DNA from: Alphaproteobacteria bacterium
Lineage (GTDB): Bacteria; Pseudomonadota; Alphaproteobacteria; RF32; CAG-239
Assembly: GCA_017501665.1 (NCBI GenBank)
Contig: JAFVWM010000017.1
Span: 1-64,000 of the forward strand
Reading direction: 5' to 3'
DNA length: 64,000 nucleotides
In this document: in pieces, positions 1 through 7,506 of the stretch
How positions within the stretch are numbered: the first letter of the stretch is position 1
Layout: every line of letters begins with the position of its first letter
Notes under the pieces: model-generated
Told to the model about the DNA's origin: nothing
Databases searched by the model: none
What the model saw: the letters and a program-made list of their open reading frames with translations, nothing else
Translations under genes and position numbers: made by a program

Positions 1-41
1 ACTATTAAAAATTATGATGTTTAATTAAAAATGTATATATT

Positions 42-179
42 ATGGAAATAGTTGCTTATTGTTTAGGTGGTCTCACCATAGTAGTGTTTATTGCTTTTAT
101 AATTGCTTGGGCTTGTATGCAAGAAGAGCAATTTGCGGAAACAGATAAACAAATTAAAGAAATCAAAAAAAGTAAATAA
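42..179 (+). CDS. small single-pass membrane protein, 45 aa
   Basis: This short gene starts at the ATG at 42 and stops at TAA 177-179. Residues 4-25 form one hydrophobic segment (LGGLTIVVFIAFIIAWA), followed by a charged Lys/Glu-rich cytoplasmic-type tail ending KKSK. It belongs to a run of three short plus-strand genes that all begin ATG GAA after an AT-rich leader with no AGGAG. I do not recognise the family. The steady codon pattern and shared leader with its neighbours support it as real; function unknown. Confidence 0.5.
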   Translation: MEIVAYCLGGLTIVVFIAFIIAWACMQEEQFAETDKQIKEIKKSK

Positions 180-180
180 C

Positions 181-204
181 CATTAAAAATTTTATGTTAT
201 GGAA
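181..204 (+). repeat. 24-bp leader repeat, copy 1
   Basis: The stretch 181-204 is identical to 421-444 and includes the ATG GAA of the gene at 199. It holds no Shine-Dalgarno motif. Exactly 240 bp separates the copies. A related AT-rich leader precedes the ATG at 42. It is probably a duplicated translation leader. Confidence 0.75.
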
Positions 205-426
205 TTTAAATGTTTTTGCCAAATTACTATTGACCCATATTCTGGTTCTACAATTTGGGATGTTTTAAAAGAAATGAAGTCTTTAAGTAAAATTGTTGGA
301 CTTCCTGTTGGTGCTAAATTTAACAACTGGCAACTTTTAATTAAATCTGACACCAATATTGATGTTGTTGCACAATTTTATAATAATGGTATAGATTGTG
401 GCTATGCTTGGAAAATTAAACATTAA
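199..426 (+). CDS. hypothetical protein, 75 aa
   Basis: The ORF runs from ATG 199 to TAA 424-426, and its stop codon lies inside the second copy of the 24-bp leader repeat. The protein is soluble, with no signal peptide or membrane segment; it has an alternating hydrophobic pattern around residues 33-50 (GLPVGAKFNNWQLLIKS) and three cysteines (5, 7 and 67). No domain is recognised. It sits between two small membrane proteins in the same direction and is probably co-transcribed with them. The lack of a Shine-Dalgarno site is unlike most other genes in the window and suggests a foreign origin, possibly from a lineage such as Bacteroidota that does not rely on it (inference). Confidence 0.5.
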   Translation: MEFKCFCQITIDPYSGSTIWDVLKEMKSLSKIVGLPVGAKFNNWQLLIKSDTNIDVVAQFYNNGIDCGYAWKIKH

Positions 427-444
427 AAATTTTATGTTATGGAA
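421..444 (+). repeat. 24-bp leader repeat, copy 2
   Basis: Identical to 181-204. It covers the stop of the 75-aa gene, the 12-bp gap, and the first two codons of the gene at 439. Confidence 0.75.
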
Positions 445-762
445 AGTTTCATTCAAGTTTTAATTGACGCATCTTCCTCATTTAGTTGGTGGCATTGGCT
501 ATTAGGATTAGGTGTTGCTGTTCTATCTGGTGGTTTTGGAATGGGAATTGTTTTTGCAATAAAAGAGTTTAAAATATGTGATTATTTTTCTTTAATTCTT
601 CTTGTTTTTGCAATAATAATGTTGGGTCTTGCCTATTTATGTGCAACTCCTTTCCTAAATTATCCTGAAACAGAAGTGCAAATAACTATAATCTCTTGGT
701 CTGTCCTATGGTTTTTAATAGGTTTAAATATGCCTATTATCAACAAAGATTCAAATGATTAG
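439..762 (+). CDS. small multi-pass membrane protein, 107 aa
   Basis: The ORF starts at ATG 439 and ends in TAG 760-762. Three hydrophobic segments can be seen, at about residues 18-43 (glycine-rich, LLGLGVAVLSGGFGMGIVFA), 49-71 and 82-99. The protein ends in a short polar tail. No family is recognised. It is the last of the three genes with the shared ATG GAA leader, and a GC-rich hairpin follows at 779-808. The set of one single-pass membrane protein, one soluble protein and one three-pass protein could act together, but this is inference only. Confidence 0.5.
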   Translation: MESFIQVLIDASSSFSWWHWLLGLGVAVLSGGFGMGIVFAIKEFKICDYFSLILLVFAIIMLGLAYLCATPFLNYPETEVQITIISWSVLWFLIGLNMPIINKDSND

Positions 763-778
763 TAGTTAAAAACTTTTT

Positions 779-808
779 ACCCCTCTCAATTTTATTGTTG
801 TGAGGGGT
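779..808. terminator. hairpin after the small-gene cluster
   Basis: ACCCCTC at 779-785 pairs with GAGGGGT at 802-808 around a 16-nt AT-rich loop. The plus strand lacks a clean U run; on the minus strand it is followed by AAAAAGTTTTT. It is likely a transcript end for the upstream genes, but weak as an intrinsic terminator. Confidence 0.45.
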
Positions 809-849
809 AAACTTTATCTAATACACGCAGAACCATAGATTTTTCTATT

Positions 850-1045
850 GCCTTTATAGATATCCACGGGTAAACCCGTGGTTCTCTTTTTTACAAACCT
901 TGCGGTTTGACCACGCTCGTTGGCGTGGAGGCGATGTTGTTTCACAACATCTTATTATTCATCCACCATTAAAGTGGTGGTTTTCTACAAGGCAGTAATA
1001 AAGCATACAAGCTCCTATCAGAAATAGGAGGTTGTATAGAATGGT
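850..1045. repeat. cluster of hairpins (REP-like or IS200/IS605 relic)
   Basis: At least six inverted repeats follow one another: CCACGGGTAAACCCGTGG at 864-881, AAACC/GGTTT at 895-908, CCACGC/GCGTGG at 911-928, GATGTTGT/ACAACATC at 933-951, CCACCA/TGGTGG at 963-980, and a long stem at 1005-1036 (CTCCTAT/ATAGGAG plus flanks). The first and fifth are both followed by GTGGTTNTCT, as in REP-type palindromes. ATTCATCCACCATT at 957-970 also pairs at a distance with AATGGTGGTGAAT near 1040. No transposase or TnpB gene is present. The rest of the gene-free stretch 763-1352 holds no ORF I can support. Confidence 0.5.
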
Positions 1046-1247
1046 GGTGAATAGGATATTAAAAGACGAAATCGGATAACTTTCGCGCCATTTTGTGAGT
1101 TATTCTAACCATTGGTATCTCTAATTGTCCGGACCATTACCCATATCTGGCCACCACTTCTCCCGTATCGAAACCCTGCTTTCATTACAAAAATAAGAAA
1201 TGGTGACCAGACTAATTTAGAAAAATGTGTATATTAAAATCACAAAT

Positions 1248-1299
1248 ACTTAGAATTTTGTGTATTATTTATCAAAATAATACTTGAATTTTGTGTATT
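1248..1299 (+). promoter_or_regulatory. direct repeat and hairpin upstream of the DUF4143 ATPase
   Basis: GAATTTTGTGTATT occurs twice (within 1248-1266 and 1282-1299), about 34 bp apart, with a TATTATTT/AAATAATA inverted repeat between them. The position 55-105 bp before the ATPase start suggests operator or promoter repeats. No regulator is identified. Confidence 0.35.
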
Positions 1300-1352
1300 T
1301 TTATGTTAAATATAGCATATAAAACGTGTATAATATATTTAAGGAACAGCGA

Positions 1353-2702
1353 ATGTATCGTAAAGCAGAGAAAATATTGCAAGCTTGGAAGGCTAATCCG
1401 AAAAAAAAGGCCTTATTGATAACCGGTCAACGGCAGGCCGGTAAAACTTATATCGTGCGTGAGTTTGGTAAAGCTAATTATAAACACTATGTAGAAATTA
1501 ACTTCATTACAACACCTTCTGCCAAAGATATCTTCTCCGGTGATCTGAACGCCGATACTTTAATCATGAATTTAACAGCATTCATCGGAAAGTCATTGGA
1601 AAAAGGGAAAACCTTGATATTCCTTGATGAAATACAGGAATGTCCTAATGCAAGAACAGCCATTAAGTTTTTGGTTGATGATGGCCGATTTGATTACATA
1701 GAATCAGGCTCATTATTAGGCGTTCAATATAAGCAAGTTCCATCTTATCCTGTAGGGTATGAAGAAATATACCAGATGTATCCGATGGATTTTGAAGAAT
1801 TTTGTATTGCCAATGGAGTTCAACCATCAACGCTTGATTATTTGCGTGAATGTTATGAAAAACAGACACCGATAACTGATTCCATTCATCAAACCATGTC
1901 TAATCTATTCAAGTATTACATTGTTGTCGGCGGTATGCCTGATGTGGTCAAAAGATTTATAAACACACATGATATAGGACAAGTCGTAAATGTTCAACGA
2001 GATATTATTTCCCAATATCGACAGGATATAAGCAAATATTCTACCACCGGCAAAAATATGATTAACAATATATTTGATAATATACCATCACAGCTGGATG
2101 ATAAAAATCGCCGATTTATGCTCTCATCAGTTCAAAAGAACGCCAGACTTCGTGATTATGAGGATTCTTTTGTTTGGCTTTCAGATGCCGGAGTTGCTCT
2201 GCCTTGTTATAATCTGACAGAGCCAAAGATCCCGCTTAAAATTAACGAACAAAGCCGTTTGTTCAAGCTTTATATGAGTGATGTCGGCTTACTATGCGCA
2301 ATGAGCCTGGAAAATATACAATTTGAGATACTACAGGGTAATTTATCTATAAATATGGGTGGAATATTAGAAAATGCCTTTGCCGAACTTTTAAAAGCCA
2401 ATGGCTTCGCATTGCGGTATCTTAATAAAAAGAATATAGGAGAGCTGGACTTTGTGGTTCAGCAAAATGATGAAGTCATGCCGATTGAAATTAAATCAGG
2501 TAAAGATTATAAAACACATGCCGCACTTAATAATGCCTTAAAAATTAAGGAATGGAACCTCAAAAAAGGTATTGTATTTTGTATGGACAATATCCAAAAA
2601 ACCGAGAGAATAACCTATCTTCCTTGGTATTTAGTGATGTTTCTGAAACAAAATAATCATGATGAATCAATGATTGTAAATGTGGATTTAAGTGGATTAT
2701 GA
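1353..2702 (+). CDS. ATP-binding protein, AAA_14/DUF4143 family
   Basis: This is a P-loop ATPase of the prokaryotic AAA_14-DUF4143 type: Walker A GQRQAGKT lies about 25-32 residues from the start, and a Walker B-like FLDEIQE follows. The C-terminal third holds the DUF4143 region with ELDFVVQ...PIEIKSGK, a pattern like PD-(D/E)XK nucleases (D, E and K in the right order). I prefer ATG 1353 because AAGGA lies 7 bp upstream; a GTG at 1326 is in frame but has no ribosome site. The protein is then 449 aa, a normal length. The family is common in genomes of gut bacteria and mobile elements; its cellular role is unknown. It stands alone, with a repeat-containing upstream region. Confidence 0.85.
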   Translation: MYRKAEKILQAWKANPKKKALLITGQRQAGKTYIVREFGKANYKHYVEINFITTPSAKDIFSGDLNADTLIMNLTAFIGKSLEKGKTLIFLDEIQECPNARTAIKFLVDDGRFDYIESGSLLGVQYKQVPSYPVGYEEIYQMYPMDFEEFCIANGVQPSTLDYLRECYEKQTPITDSIHQTMSNLFKYYIVVGGMPDVVKRFINTHDIGQVVNVQRDIISQYRQDISKYSTTGKNMINNIFDNIPSQLDDKNRRFMLSSVQKNARLRDYEDSFVWLSDAGVALPCYNLTEPKIPLKINEQSRLFKLYMSDVGLLCAMSLENIQFEILQGNLSINMGGILENAFAELLKANGFALRYLNKKNIGELDFVVQQNDEVMPIEIKSGKDYKTHAALNNALKIKEWNLKKGIVFCMDNIQKTERITYLPWYLVMFLKQNNHDESMIVNVDLSGL

Positions 2703-2724
2703 TAAATTCAACATTATATCATAT

Positions 2725-2761
2725 TTCACTGGACTTCCGCTGAAATCCAAGCATTCATTGT
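2725..2761 (+). promoter_or_regulatory. promoter/operator element P1, copy 1
   Basis: TTCACTGGAC, an 11-bp gap, then TCCAAGCATTCATTGT. The same two blocks with the same 21-bp offset occur at 17900-17936, in both cases just before a plus-strand gene with a good ribosome site. This points to a shared promoter or operator of the element. Confidence 0.6.
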
Positions 2762-2781
2762 ATTAAACGAAAGGAAATACA

Positions 2782-3087
2782 ATGAAAACAGTTAAGATTT
2801 ACATGGTCCGGAAGCCCTCAGATATTAACGAAGTTAAGGAGTTATGCCGGCGCTATAACAATCAAGCCGAAGAAGTAACAGTTGCAGAAACGGTCAACTT
2901 GCCTCCGGTCTGGTATGATGCAGTGTGCCGAGCGCCACTTGACGATTACATCTTTTTATCCGGCAAAGGCGGTTATGATGATGAAAACCATCGCCAAGTG
3001 GTTGCCATACAATGCACCGGCAAGCCGACACTTTATGCTGCCCCGTCCGGTTCTTCCTACTGCCGTTACATGGGAGTTGAATTATGA
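2782..3087 (+). CDS. hypothetical mobile-element protein, 101 aa
   Basis: The gene begins at ATG 2782 after GAAAGGA, 21 bp downstream of the P1 element. The protein is soluble, with residues such as WYDAVCRAPLDDYIFLSGKGGY in its centre and a C-terminal GSSYCRYMGVEL. No known domain is recognised. Its stop overlaps the next start in an ATGA junction, so the two are translationally coupled. Base composition is higher in G+C than that of the retron genes downstream and resembles the recombinase module at 20.7-23.9 kb. With the shared promoter this suggests that it belongs to the same integrative element. Confidence 0.65.
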   Translation: MKTVKIYMVRKPSDINEVKELCRRYNNQAEEVTVAETVNLPPVWYDAVCRAPLDDYIFLSGKGGYDDENHRQVVAIQCTGKPTLYAAPSGSSYCRYMGVEL

Positions 3088-3332
3088 AAATGCGTAAATA
3101 TGAGGATATCAATCCAAGCAACAGAACAAACTTTGTGATGGTTTATTATCACGCCGGCCGCACTTTAACTCAAATTGAAACCTTGCTAAAAAAGGCCTAC
3201 GGTAATCCGCTACCGACAAGACCACGCGACCGTCTGAACCGTCTACAATTCAAACTCGAACAAATGACCGCCCGCTACAAACAATACGAAACCGAGCCGA
3301 AGGACAAACGTCAAGTTAGAAAACACAGTTAG
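3084..3332 (+). CDS. hypothetical mobile-element protein, 82 aa
   Basis: The gene overlaps the previous one by 4 bp (ATGA at 3084-3087); a second in-frame ATG follows at 3090. The protein is basic, rich in Arg, Lys and Thr, with a helical stretch at residues 50-70 (RLNRLQFKLEQMTARYKQY) that could form a short coiled coil. It may bind nucleic acid, but no domain is recognised. It ends 87 bp before the retron operon. Its first half (VYYHAGRTLTQIETLLKKAYG) has a helix-turn-helix feel that I cannot confirm. Confidence 0.6.
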   Translation: MKMRKYEDINPSNRTNFVMVYYHAGRTLTQIETLLKKAYGNPLPTRPRDRLNRLQFKLEQMTARYKQYETEPKDKRQVRKHS

Positions 3333-3419
3333 CGTAAAACAGATTATCACGATTATTAATAAAATTATAAGCTTTTTGAATTATACTAATTTACGTTAAA
3401 TTCAAGGAATAATAAATAT

Positions 3420-4241
3420 ATGACTTTATTGCCTGCAGATCTTAGTAAAATAGATGCCATCTTTAAAATGAAAGATTGGAAGCGTGATGATGACGATCTT
3501 TTTGACAATATATGCCATGCTGTTGATCTTTTGGAAGATGATGAAAAGGATTTATTTTTCTTCTTAACAAGTAAATTCTTAAGAGTATATTATGTAGATT
3601 ATCCTCTCAAAATGGGGAAAGCTATTGAACAACTAAATATTCCCAAAAATATAACACAGATAATTATTGTTCCTTTATTAATAGAGAAAGATTTTAATCG
3701 TATAAAAAGTTCTTCTACATTTTTATATCCTCTTAAACAACTGCTTAGGCAAATCTGTCATACAACGCTACCAATTTATTATTCCAGTAATTACAAAAGC
3801 ATCTCTCAACCAATTAATGAACATACTTTATTTATAATTCCTGATGATTTTATTGGATCAGGTTCTTCTGCTCGAGAATTTATAGAAGAACTTCGCGGTA
3901 AATATGGTAATGTTAATATGGTATTTGTTTCTATTGCTTCATTAGAAACTGGGGAAAATTTGCTAAAATCATTAAATTGTGAAGTTTATTCATATCATCA
4001 CTTAAAAAAAGGAATTCAAGATGATGAAACAATAGATGATGATAAAAAAAGTGAATATTATAAAATATTGCATAATTTAAGCGAAAGACTAGGTATATTA
4101 CCACAATATGAGAAGGGACTTTATGATTCAGAAGCATTAATATCGCTTTTGAAAATACCAAATAATACCTTTGGTTTATATTGGTACGTTTCAAAAAAAG
4201 GAGAAAAATTAAAATGGCCACAGATGTTTCAAAGATTTTAA
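3420..4241 (+). CDS. retron-associated phosphoribosyltransferase-like protein
   Basis: This 273-aa protein has a PRPP-loop-like motif at residues 138-150 (FIIPDDFIGSGSS: hydrophobic strand, two acids, then S-G-S), the hallmark of the phosphoribosyltransferase fold. The N-terminal 130 residues are helical, and a C-terminal segment follows. It is the first gene of a plus-strand operon with a winged-helix protein, an msr/msd RNA and a retron reverse transcriptase. A PRTase-like protein plus a winged-helix protein matches, from memory, the partner genes of type III retrons. In retrons the partner proteins act as the toxic effector, kept inactive by the RT-msDNA complex and released on phage infection; that role is inferred here. 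The ATG at 3420 follows AAGGA at a rather long spacing. Confidence 0.75.
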   Translation: MTLLPADLSKIDAIFKMKDWKRDDDDLFDNICHAVDLLEDDEKDLFFFLTSKFLRVYYVDYPLKMGKAIEQLNIPKNITQIIIVPLLIEKDFNRIKSSSTFLYPLKQLLRQICHTTLPIYYSSNYKSISQPINEHTLFIIPDDFIGSGSSAREFIEELRGKYGNVNMVFVSIASLETGENLLKSLNCEVYSYHHLKKGIQDDETIDDDKKSEYYKILHNLSERLGILPQYEKGLYDSEALISLLKIPNNTFGLYWYVSKKGEKLKWPQMFQRF

Positions 4242-4534
4242 ATACTGATTTACTTCTACTATCTGTCATTGATAATAAAAGTTCACTTGAGGCGTTTCTG
4301 AAAAAGGGATATACTTATAGTCAGATTTATGAACGAATTGTATCACTACAAGAGGCCGGTTTCATTGTGGTAAACGATGATAATGAATATAAGTTATCTT
4401 ATACTGGCAAAGCTATATTAAACTCGACAAATAAAAAATTTTTTATTGAACCAGATAATCAGTACATTTTAAATACAGAAATTAACGAAATTTACATACC
4501 TTCCAAATATACTATTAACGATTTGAAACGATAA
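4214..4534 (+). CDS. retron-associated winged-helix protein, 106 aa
   Basis: Residues about 16-70 look like a winged helix: helices around LEAFLKKGYTYSQIYERIVSL, then a wing of two short strands (AGFIVVNDDNEYKLS) and a closing helix (YTGKAILNS). I chose ATG 4214 because AAAGGAG lies 9 bp upstream; an earlier in-frame start at 4181 has no ribosome site. With this start the gene overlaps the PRTase-like gene by 28 bp, so the two are coupled. Its stop codon (4532-4534) touches the first base of the msr repeat, so the mRNA and the retron RNA are probably one transcript. Winged-helix partners of retrons are thought to bind msDNA or DNA. Confidence 0.7.
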   Translation: MATDVSKILNTDLLLLSVIDNKSSLEAFLKKGYTYSQIYERIVSLQEAGFIVVNDDNEYKLSYTGKAILNSTNKKFFIEPDNQYILNTEINEIYIPSKYTINDLKR

Positions 4535-4744
4535 GGAGCATTAGTCTTAGCAACTTTTGTTGCGCTGTAACGAGTCGTTATGGTAGAATGAACTTTCTTT
4601 TCGAGCCTTAGATACGCTCAACTTTGTTTAAACACAGAGGTTTAACCGAAAGTTAAGCGTATCTAACTCGCAAGCTCGTGTAATTTGTAAATTGAATTAA
4701 TGCAATTTACAAATTATAGTGTAGTTTAGTTTGTAATGCTCCTT
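4533..4744 (+). ncRNA. retron msr/msd RNA
   Basis: An 11-bp inverted repeat (AAGGAGCATTA at 4533-4543, TAATGCTCCTT at 4734-4744) forms the a1/a2 ends that define retron RNAs. TTAGC at 4547-4551 contains the likely branching G (4550), as in CCTTAGCG of other retrons. Small msr stems follow (GCAAC/GTTGC at 4550-4563; TAACG/CGTTA near 4567-4579). Two long hairpins come next: 4602-4678 (TTAGATACGCT/AGCGTATCTAA core, closed by CGAGC/GCTCG) and 4681-4716 (14-bp perfect stem with an 8-nt loop). One or both form the msd region. The RNA lies directly before the RT gene, the standard place. The exact msDNA ends cannot be read from sequence. Confidence 0.85.
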
Positions 4745-4764
4745 GCTTTATTAAGGGTAATGAA

Positions 4765-5805
4765 TTGGATTTAAATGAATATATAGAACAATTCACAAAA
4801 AATGCTATCCATAAATTGAATCCTGAGGAAATCAATGTATGTGTCAGATATGCCACTAATTTAATGAATAAAGGATTACCCATAATTTATGATTTAAAGC
4901 ATTTGTCTTATCAAACAAAGTATGAAACTGGTTTTTTATATTTATGTATAAATTTCAAAGATAAAGTATATAGACAATTTAGTATAAAAAAAAGAAACGG
5001 ATCCGATAGAAATATAAGTGAGCCTTTGCCAAATTTAAAAAATATTCAAACATGGATTAAAAAAAATATTTTAGAGAAACTCTCTGTTCATAAAGTTGCA
5101 AAGGCATTTAGAAAGAATCAGTCTATAAAAAATAATGCCTATTTTCATAAAAATCAGGATACCGTTTTGGCTTTAGATATAAAAGATTTTTTTAATAATA
5201 TAGATGGTAAAACGGTGTATTTATTATTTCGCCGTTGTGGATATTCACGTAGAGTATCCAACATACTTAAGGAGTTATGTACATTTAATGATTGCCTACC
5301 CCAAGGAGCTCCTACCAGTCCAATTATATCAAATCTAATTTTTGCAGCTATAGATAATAGAATATACAATTTTACCAGAAAAGAAAATCTTTATTATACA
5401 AGGTATGCAGATGATATTACTATATCAGGTAATGACATAAAAATAAAAAAAGTTATATCCTTTATATCTATGGTGTTAAAAGAAAATAACTTTGAACTTA
5501 ATCAAGATAAAATAAAAATTATGAGAAAAAATTCTTGTCAACTTGTAACTGGTATAGTTTCAAATAATTCTGTTTTGAATGCCCCAAAATATAAAATTAA
5601 AGATTTACGAAAAGAAATTTATTACATAAGAAAATATGGAATAGATGATCATATGGCATATGTAGGAATAAAGAAGGCGCATTATATTGAGCACTTAATG
5701 GGAATAGCAAATTTTATCTTATTTATAAATAAAAATAATAAAATAGCAACCGAAGCTCTTGATTTCTTAAGAGAATTACAAAAGCAAAGAAATCATCCAT
5801 TTTAG
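4765..5805 (+). CDS. retron reverse transcriptase
   Basis: This is a 346-aa reverse transcriptase of the retron clade. It carries the two retron signatures NAxxH (NAYFH, residues 124-128) and VTG (261-263), the RT motifs LDIKDFF (137-143), QGAPTSP (180-186) and the active-site YADD (214-217). It uses the msr as primer and template to make a branched RNA-DNA hybrid (msDNA). The start is TTG 4765, with AAGGG 7 bp upstream; the next in-frame Met would remove the conserved N-terminal helices. The gene lies 20 bp after the a2 repeat. Very AT-rich codon use matches the two upstream partner genes but not the host, which suggests that the whole operon was acquired as a unit. Confidence 0.95.
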   Translation: MDLNEYIEQFTKNAIHKLNPEEINVCVRYATNLMNKGLPIIYDLKHLSYQTKYETGFLYLCINFKDKVYRQFSIKKRNGSDRNISEPLPNLKNIQTWIKKNILEKLSVHKVAKAFRKNQSIKNNAYFHKNQDTVLALDIKDFFNNIDGKTVYLLFRRCGYSRRVSNILKELCTFNDCLPQGAPTSPIISNLIFAAIDNRIYNFTRKENLYYTRYADDITISGNDIKIKKVISFISMVLKENNFELNQDKIKIMRKNSCQLVTGIVSNNSVLNAPKYKIKDLRKEIYYIRKYGIDDHMAYVGIKKAHYIEHLMGIANFILFINKNNKIATEALDFLRELQKQRNHPF

Positions 5806-5855
5806 TATATTTGTTCAGGACATAAAAAACCTTTGCGCGCGTTGTTCCCTCAGGG

Positions 5856-6338
5856 TTAACCTCTTTTGCCACCAATCTTCTCCTTTAATAAATATTCCAA
5901 AAACGCCTGACAGCCCTCGTAAATGTCCCAATAGCTCTCGTCAAAATTGCCGGTATACCAAGGGTCGCGAATATTGCGCGGATTATTGGTAAAATCAAGC
6001 AAGCGGTGGATTTTGTTTTCCGTATCCGGACCGACAATCGATTGAATGTCCTCAATGTTGCTGTCGTCCATCGCCAAAATATAGTCATAATAAGCGTAAT
6101 CGCGCGGACGAATGCGGCGGGAATAATGCTCCTCAAACGGCACATGCATGGATTTCAACATCTCGCGCGTGCCATGATGAATGCCAGCGTGACACATCTC
6201 GTTATAACTTTCGGTAGCGGCAGAATCAATTTCAAACTGCTCGGATAAACCGCGTTCCTCAACCATTTGCTTAAACACAAACTGCGCCATCGGCGACCGA
6301 CAAATATTACCCAAACATACAAACAAAACTTTGATCAT
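5856..6338 (-). CDS. low-molecular-weight protein tyrosine phosphatase
   Basis: This cytoplasmic phosphatase has the P-loop CxxxxxRS at residues 8-15 (CLGNICRS) near the N-terminus, as in all LMW-PTPs, and the general-acid motif DPWY at 125-128. The 160-aa length is normal. Substrates are probably phosphotyrosine or arsenate-like anions; I cannot tell which. It runs convergent to the retron RT, 50 bp apart, and has a higher G+C content than the retron or the DUF4268 gene beside it. It may be a fragment of chromosome or older cargo inside the accessory region. Confidence 0.92.
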   Translation of the reverse strand: MIKVLFVCLGNICRSPMAQFVFKQMVEERGLSEQFEIDSAATESYNEMCHAGIHHGTREMLKSMHVPFEEHYSRRIRPRDYAYYDYILAMDDSNIEDIQSIVGPDTENKIHRLLDFTNNPRNIRDPWYTGNFDESYWDIYEGCQAFLEYLLKEKIGGKRG

Positions 6339-6365
6339 TAGACCGCCTTTAAGTTAATGACATAG

Positions 6366-7298
6366 TTATTTGTACTTTTTTACTAAAGGCTTAAAACACT
6401 GATAAAAGCGGTTAACCATATCAAACAACCATGGTAAATAAGTATTTTGATCCTTTTCTAAATCAAATTTTTTTCTAATCTCCATGTAAGAAGCTTTACG
6501 TCCTTCTTGCTGGTTCCATGACAATGGAAATCCTAATTTTTCTTCAATTTCAGCTTTGTAGCCTTCTAAAAATTTATATAACTCATGGTTATCTTGAATG
6601 TATAATTGGCAGGCAACCTCATTTTCACGTGTTGCAGTTTTGAGCTCAATATGTGCATCAGATGAACCGATAGAAACGGCATACCAATGTTGTAAACGTG
6701 GTGTTCTTAATCTGAATTTAGGATTTTTTTGTTGCGCATATTGTTTAAAATCAGACCATAATTGGTAAGAAAGATTTTGCGATTTTGTGGCATCTTCTGA
6801 TTTTATAAATTCTTTTACTGTTTTTTCCCATTCATTAGGACGGCAAATTACCTGGAATTTTGGAGCAATCGCAGAGTCTCCAATTTGCCATAATTCTATC
6901 TTTAGCAAAAAAAAGTTTATTTCTTTATTAGTATGTTCATTCAGCCAATTAATAGCTTGAATATGTGGTTCATCCACATCACGCACTATCCAAATAATGT
7001 ATTTAGCATCATAACCGGAAGCATAAGTAATAATTTTACCTAAATGGTCATGATTAGTACATTCTAATTGATTCTCTATGATTACGTTGGCACCAGTATA
7101 AGATTCTTTCGCTAATATATCAGCACGAAAATTTTCTACATTTGCCTCTGTTTGAACTAAAGATATTTCTAAATCTAACTCATCAGCTAGAAGCTGTAAA
7201 TTTTCTTCTTCTGCAAGCCAGTTTGTAAAATCTGAAGCTTCATTTTTCCAAACACTACGAAGATCTTTAATAAGTTTAATTTTACCTAATTGGTTCAT
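6366..7298 (-). CDS. DUF4268-type protein with PD-(D/E)XK-like nuclease signature
   Basis: The 310-aa protein has DILAKESYTG...NVIIENQLE at residues 60-79. D60 and E75-x-Q77 fit the variant D-ExQ core of PD-(D/E)XK nucleases, and TNHDHLGK follows. The C-terminal half (about 190-310) resembles DUF4268. Start ATG 7298 has AGGAG 7 bp upstream. It is transcribed away from the GHKL ATPase gene, across a 208-bp AT-rich gap that probably holds both promoters. Such proteins are frequent in defence islands; whether it works alone or supplies the nuclease of the neighbouring ATPase/methyltransferase cluster is open. Confidence 0.75.
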   Translation of the reverse strand: MNQLGKIKLIKDLRSVWKNEASDFTNWLAEEENLQLLADELDLEISLVQTEANVENFRADILAKESYTGANVIIENQLECTNHDHLGKIITYASGYDAKYIIWIVRDVDEPHIQAINWLNEHTNKEINFFLLKIELWQIGDSAIAPKFQVICRPNEWEKTVKEFIKSEDATKSQNLSYQLWSDFKQYAQQKNPKFRLRTPRLQHWYAVSIGSSDAHIELKTATRENEVACQLYIQDNHELYKFLEGYKAEIEEKLGFPLSWNQQEGRKASYMEIRKKFDLEKDQNTYLPWLFDMVNRFYQCFKPLVKKYK

Positions 7299-7506
7299 GG
7301 AAAGCTCCTATTTTAAATATTAATTTATGCAGAGTTTATCTGAAAATTTTATAAAAAACAAGAACCAGGAATTTTTTTTCATATTTGAGTTATTTTTGAT
7401 TTATCTTCAATCTATTATAAGATAATAAGCAATAATTTAATGCCTAAAGTATTTATCTTGATTTTAAATTATTTTTTTTATAATTATATTGTGTAAGGAG
7501 ATTTTC

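Noticed and set aside
864..1045. CRISPR array
   Set aside because: The hairpins differ in sequence and there are no regular spacers or cas genes.
4533..4744. Diversity-generating retroelement instead of a retron
   Set aside because: No template/variable repeat pair is seen, and the RT has retron-specific NAxxH and VTG motifs with a1/a2 repeats.
5154..5369. 71-aa minus-strand ORF in the retron RT
   Set aside because: Antisense to the RT active-site region; no independent support.
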